Shown piece after piece: positions 59,645 to 64,000 of a stretch of DNA of 64,000 nt. Origin of the DNA: Castor canadensis (taxonomy: Eukaryota > Chordata > Mammalia > Rodentia > Castoridae); NCBI RefSeq assembly GCF_047511655.1, contig NC_133401.1, forward strand, positions 46,333,570 to 46,397,569, given 5' to 3'. Position numbers and translations under genes: made by a program. The notes beneath the pieces are model-generated. The model was not told the DNA's origin. It worked only from the letters and a program-made list of their open reading frames with translations, and made no database searches. Position 1 is the stretch's first letter. Every line of letters begins with the position of its first letter.

Positions 59645-59864
59645 ATTTTTGTGGCACTGTGGTTTGAACTCAGGGACCTCATGCTTGCTGGGCAGGTACA
59701 CTCTACCACTTGAGCCACTCTGCCAGCCCTTTTTGTGTGTTGAGTAGTTTTGAAACAGGGTACTGGGAACTGTTTGCTCAGGATGTTCTTGAACTATGAT
59801 CCTCCTGATCTTTGCCTCCTGAGTACCTAGGATTACAGGTGTGAACCACCACTGGTGCCTGGCC
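59645..59864 (-). mobile_element. Dimeric SINE, antisense (ID plus B1-like)
   Basis: TGTGGTTTGAACTCAGGGAC (ID) is followed by CTTTGCCTCCTGAGTACCTA and AGGATTACAGGTGTGAACCA (B1). A (TAT)n run precedes it at about 59629-59646. Confidence 0.92.
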
Positions 59865-60344
59865 TTTGAGGGATCTATTAAATTTGCATTTCCATGTATA
59901 ACTGTCTGGAGTCCTAAAGGCAAAATGAACTTAACCTTTTGCTCAATAATTTATTCAAAAATTCCTATTTTTTCTGGTGTGAAGACTCAAATTTTATTTC
60001 TTAGTGAAATTTTGCTATAAAATATGCTGCTATGTAAAGTACAGGAGTAATCAACATGCTTACTTAGCAATTTGAACCTGGGAATAAAACTGAGGTCACA
60101 CTGTTAGGAACAAATCTGTATTTCTCTGTGGTAGAATGTAAAATTGACCATAAATCCTTTCTAGTCTTGATGTCATACACTTACAATGTGGCATTATAAC
60201 TACTCTTATCAAGAGGGTAGAGCTCATGTCTGTACCCCTGGGATCTCTAGGCACCAAGTGACTTGCTTTGGCTAAGGGGACATCAGCATATAGGCCTCAA
60301 GCACAGTCTTGAAAAGTGCTTGCACTAGAGACTTGTCTTTTGTT

Positions 60345-60353
60345 GCTGCTTTT
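60345..60353. repeat. Target-site duplication, left copy (9 bp)
   Basis: GCTGCTTTT recurs at 61082-61090. The true duplication may differ by a base or two because the L1 sequence shares the GC at the junction. Confidence 0.6.
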
Positions 60354-61081
60354 TTTTTTTTTTTCCATTTTTCTTTTATTATTCATATGTGCATACAAGG
60401 CTTGGTTCATTTCTCCCCCCTGCCCCCACCCCCTCCCTTACCACCCACTCCACCCCCTCCCGCTCCCCCCCTCAATACCCAGCAGAAACTATTTTGCCCT
60501 TATCTCTAATTTTGTTGTAGAGAGAGTATAAGCAATAATAGGAAGGAACAAGGGGTTTTGCTGGTTGAGATAAGGATAGCTATACAGGGCATTGACTCAC
60601 ATTGATTTCCTGTGCATGGGTGTTACCTTCTAGGTTAATTCTTTTTGATCTAACCTTTTCTCTAGTTCCTGGTCCCCTTTTCCTATTGGCCTCAGTTGCT
60701 TTAAGGTATCTGCTTTAGTTTCTCTGCATTAAGGGCAACAAATGCTAGCTAGTTTTTTAGGTGTCTTACCTATCCTCACCCCTCCCTTGTGTGCTCTCGC
60801 TTTTATCATGTGCTCATAGTCCAATCCCCTTGTTGTGTTTGCCCTTGATCTAATGTCCACATATGAGGGAGAACATACGATTTTTGGTCTTTTGAGCCAG
60901 GCTAACCTCACTCAGAATGATGTTCTCCAATTCCATCCATTTACCAGCGAATGATAACATTTCGTTCTTCTTCATGGCTGCATAAAATTCCATTGTGTAT
61001 AGATACCACATTTTCTTAATCCATTCGTCAGTGCTGGGGCATCTTGGCTGTTTCCATAACTTGGCTATTGTGAATAGTGCC
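60354..61081 (-). mobile_element. Young L1 3' fragment, 5'-truncated
   Basis: The poly-T, C-rich 3' UTR complement and the end of ORF2 match the L1 at 13143-19873 and the fragment at 1669-3914 almost base for base. It ends within late ORF2. Confidence 0.95.
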
Positions 61082-61090
61082 GCTGCTTTT
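61082..61090. repeat. Target-site duplication, right copy (9 bp)
   Basis: Second copy of GCTGCTTTT. Confidence 0.6.
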
Positions 61091-62992
61091 ATGTAAAGCC
61101 TGGGCTGGCCTACTGGGTGATGGATACATGGCTCTGCTAACAGCCAGAGGTAGAGCTACTAGGCTTACATAGATACATGACTGAGTCCATGTGAGGCCAG
61201 GAGAAGACACACACCCGGCCCTGCCCAGCCGACATGGTGAGCTAGATTTCTGTTTTAGGCTAAGTTTGGAATGGTGTGCAATCTAGCAACAGCTAGGTAC
61301 CATGCCAGGGCAATTCTACTTTTCTGAAATTCTTCTTCAGTTGAGGTAGGAGTTCCAAATGTGTGTTGTAGATGTTCTTTGAGGTGCAGTACTTAGCCCA
61401 GCATGCCTTACCTCCCTCTTTCCTCTTTGGTTTTGCTGCTGCCTTCAGGACTTGTCATTGATCAAAGGGACAGCTCTGCTGCTGGTTGCACTGGAGATGA
61501 CATCTGTCCTGGCGTCTGCTAGAAATTCCCACACTGTGACACGCAATCCAACTCATGTCGGGGCCTCTGCTACATCATAATTAGGACAAAATGACAGAGA
61601 ATTGTGTGAGGGAAGTGGAAATAAAACAATATTGGTATAAATGTGATTTTGAGCAACTGTAGAGACCGTCTCTTCCAACTTCTTGTTTTACAAAAGGGAA
61701 TCCCTGCACAGGCAGTGTGTATCACCTGCCCAGCATGTGTTACCCTGATCTACGAGTGTCAAATCTGAGAGTGGAACTGAATCTCCTAACTCCAAATCTA
61801 GGCCTTATTTCAATTTCACTTTAAGTCTTTTTTGATTTTCCTGTCATTCGAGATCTTCGAAAAGAGGTGGCCTCTGAAGCATTTCTTGTCTCCTTTTCCC
61901 CTTCAGTATTATAGTAATTGGCTTTCATTTGCAATGCTTGGGAGTTGGAGAGGAATAGGAAACTGGATTGCCCAAGGGATGGGTACAGGACTATATTTCT
62001 CAGAAGGTCCCATGCTTATATAGGCCAGGGCATTAGGGCAGCTGCTCTGAAGCAGAGACCAAGCAAGTGTGTGAAAACTGGAGAATATTTCTCTGTTCCA
62101 ACTGGGTGAGGCATCATTGTGGCAGAAGATCAGAAGAGGGATGGTGGAGGCTTGCTCTTCTCATCTGGTCATTTTGTTCAATTGAAAATAGAGGTCAAGG
62201 AGACATTAGTTGGAAAAATGTGTTTGTTTTAGATGTATTTAAAAATATTCCTGAGCTTTTCTTTCAGGGATGTATTCTTTATGTCATTAGTTTCATCATG
62301 CTGCAAAAAATACTATTTGAGGAAAGTGATCAGTAGAGTTGTGGTACAAATCTGAGGAGATTGTGCAAATTGAGTTCAGAAAAATCAGGGCAGTCTAGTC
62401 AGAACATTTCAATTTCAAGCTCTTGATGGGTATTAAAATGATTAAAAAGTAATGAAAAATACCTTGAGGGTGTCACTTTAATTTAGAAACAAAAATTGAG
62501 AATCATATCAATACTTCAAGGTAAATTAGAATATAGACACATTTGACCTAGAAAGCAGTGACCTTGATGGTGAATTGACAGTGTGCATTTGTGTTGGGGG
62601 AAGGGCTGTCTCTTTCTTATCCTGTTGACACAACCCAGTGCAGTTTTGGTTTTTGGCTTGATTTTCTGCCTTTATGCAGTAATTAATGGATTTGTTATTT
62701 ATTCAGTTTGTCTTATGTCATCATTGAGCTAGGAACCAGGAATCCAAGAGAAGACACCATCAGGTTATTCCATCCATTCCCTGAACCCTGATGAGGACAG
62801 CTGATGAGTAGAGCACTGAAAGTGTAATGTTTGCTGAGACAGGAGTGGAGGGAGAAATCAATTGCCATTAAGATTGATTTCACAGGGGGAGATGGAGGTT
62901 TGAGTTGTTATAAGCTGCTAGCAGAAGGAAATGAATATTTCTTTCATAGGGGACATCCTGAACAACATTTGGAGGCTTGAAGTAATATTTGG

Positions 62993-62994
<2 letters not shown>
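61091..62994. other. Anonymous sequence
   Basis: No gene or clear repeat recognised. Confidence 0.5.

Positions 62995-63038
<44 letters not shown>
62995..63038. repeat. (GT)n microsatellite
   Basis: Pure GT for about 22 units. Confidence 0.97.
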
Positions 63039-63039
<1 letters not shown>

Positions 63040-63380
63040 TCCTAATATGACTGAATTTTCGGTAGGTAGAGGAAGGGATTGTTGGAACAAAGTTAGGCAA
63101 GAAAATGTAGAGTTTGACCATATTGTCAAAAGTTTGTGATTCCAAATCAGGAATCTGGACTTTGTTCTTCAGGCCCTCTTATCTCTGTGTGCAAAGACCT
63201 GCTGATAACATATGCAGATGGGGTATTTACCAGACTTAATAGCAAGAAAGAATAGGTCATTGGGTTGATATACTTTTTATATAAGAATGAATATAGAATT
63301 TTAAACCTGTTGAAATCACAGTAAGAAGGGGACTAAGGTAAAAAGGAGAAAAATAGAGGAGGTGAACCAATTGGGGTTAT

Positions 63381-63411
63381 AATACATATATATATATGTA
63401 TATATATATAA
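63381..63411. repeat. (TA)n microsatellite
   Basis: Near-perfect TA repeat with ATGTAT interruptions. Confidence 0.9.
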
Positions 63412-63727
63412 ATGTTATAATTAAACTCCCTGTGTAGTTATTTTAATCAAACAAAATGTATTAAAAAAAAACAGAGCAGGAAGACAAAACAGGTCCTGTT
63501 GTTGGGGGTGGTAGTGGGAAGGGGGAGAATATAAGGAAAGAATGTAGGAGAGTGAGTGTGGTGGGAATATTACATACTCATATATGAAAATGGAAAAATG
63601 AGACCTGTTGAAGCTATTCCAGGAATGGGGGGAGGGGGTAAGGGAGAATGACAGAAGGAGTGAATTCAATTATGATATAGTGTAAGAATTTTTGTAAATG
63701 TACCCCCAGTATAAAAATAATAAAAAA
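63412..63727 (+). mobile_element. L1 3' end of an older rodent subfamily
   Basis: A G-rich stretch (GGGGGGAGGGGGTAAGGG) precedes TTGTAAATGTACCCCCAGTA and an AATAATAAAAA tail, the layout of an L1 3' UTR. It is unlike the young subfamily in wording. Confidence 0.6.
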
Positions 63728-64000
63728 TATGTCTATTAGCCTTAGGATTCAACACAAGAAATTCAGCTGGTAGTATTTGTTCCCTTTATAGTGTGGACAC
63801 TTGACCTTTATAACCCAAGTATACGCCTTCTTTCTGCTATGGCCAACCTCAACTACACCCAATTCCTAATAGCCTGTGTAAACCTACACAGATGCATCCT
63901 CCCATCAAGTTGCTGTGGAAAGCCAATGTAATACATTGTATTAAGAATAGTTTGTTTTTGCTTTATCAATTGAGGGAAAAAGAGTTTAAAGAATTTTTGA
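63728..64000. other. Anonymous sequence at the right edge
   Basis: Nothing recognised. Confidence 0.5.

Noticed and set aside
62995..63038. CRISPR-like or telomere-like array
   Set aside because: It is a simple dinucleotide repeat. No array of direct repeats with unique spacers occurs in the window.

Overview
This window looks like nuclear DNA from a mammal, most likely a rodent. It has no bacterial-style gene packing. Interspersed repeats dominate: L1 LINEs of several ages, SINEs built from 7SL-like (B1) and tRNA-like (ID) modules, MIR and L2 relics, MER5-like DNA transposon remnants, MaLR and ERV LTRs, and (GT)n/(CA)n microsatellites. The B1-plus-ID architecture (known as B1-dID) and a young L1 with a very G-rich 3' UTR point to a castorid- or sciurid-like rodent. 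A beaver (Castor) is my best guess, but that is an inference.

Layout. From 1 to about 5.3 kb is an old minus-strand L1 (ORF2 then ORF1 read right to left), split by a younger 5'-truncated L1 at 1669-3914 with a perfect 17-bp target-site duplication. From 5.3 to 12 kb is purine-rich and mostly anonymous sequence, possibly including the old L1's 5' region. A solo LTR lies at 12.12-12.49 kb and a trimeric SINE at 12.8-13.13 kb. The centrepiece is a full-length, recently inserted plus-strand L1 at 13143-19873, flanked by a perfect 16-bp duplication. Its ORF1 has one nonsense codon. Its ORF2 has two nonsense codons and three small deletions, but all recognisable endonuclease and reverse transcriptase residues remain.

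From 20 to 34 kb is a patchwork of old L1 pieces interrupted by MaLR LTRs, an ERV solo LTR and SINEs. From 34 to 40 kb are LTR-like sequence, a purine tract, SINEs and a compound microsatellite.

The only strong sign of a host gene is a CpG island at about 41.0-42.15 kb. It has a consensus TATA box on the plus strand (41075-41083) and a strong splice donor at 42128, so it probably marks the promoter and first exon of a rightward gene that I cannot name. Weak splice-site evidence suggests minus-strand exons near 39.0, 40.1 and 50.5 kb. From 42.8 to 64 kb is intron-like or intergenic DNA with MIR, L2, MER5, SINEs, a U2 snRNA fragment and a third young L1 fragment (60.35-61.08 kb).

No complete host protein-coding gene, rRNA, functional tRNA or CRISPR array is visible. 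Repeat names come from recognising family sequence patterns, not from a library search, so edges are approximate except where target-site duplications fix them.
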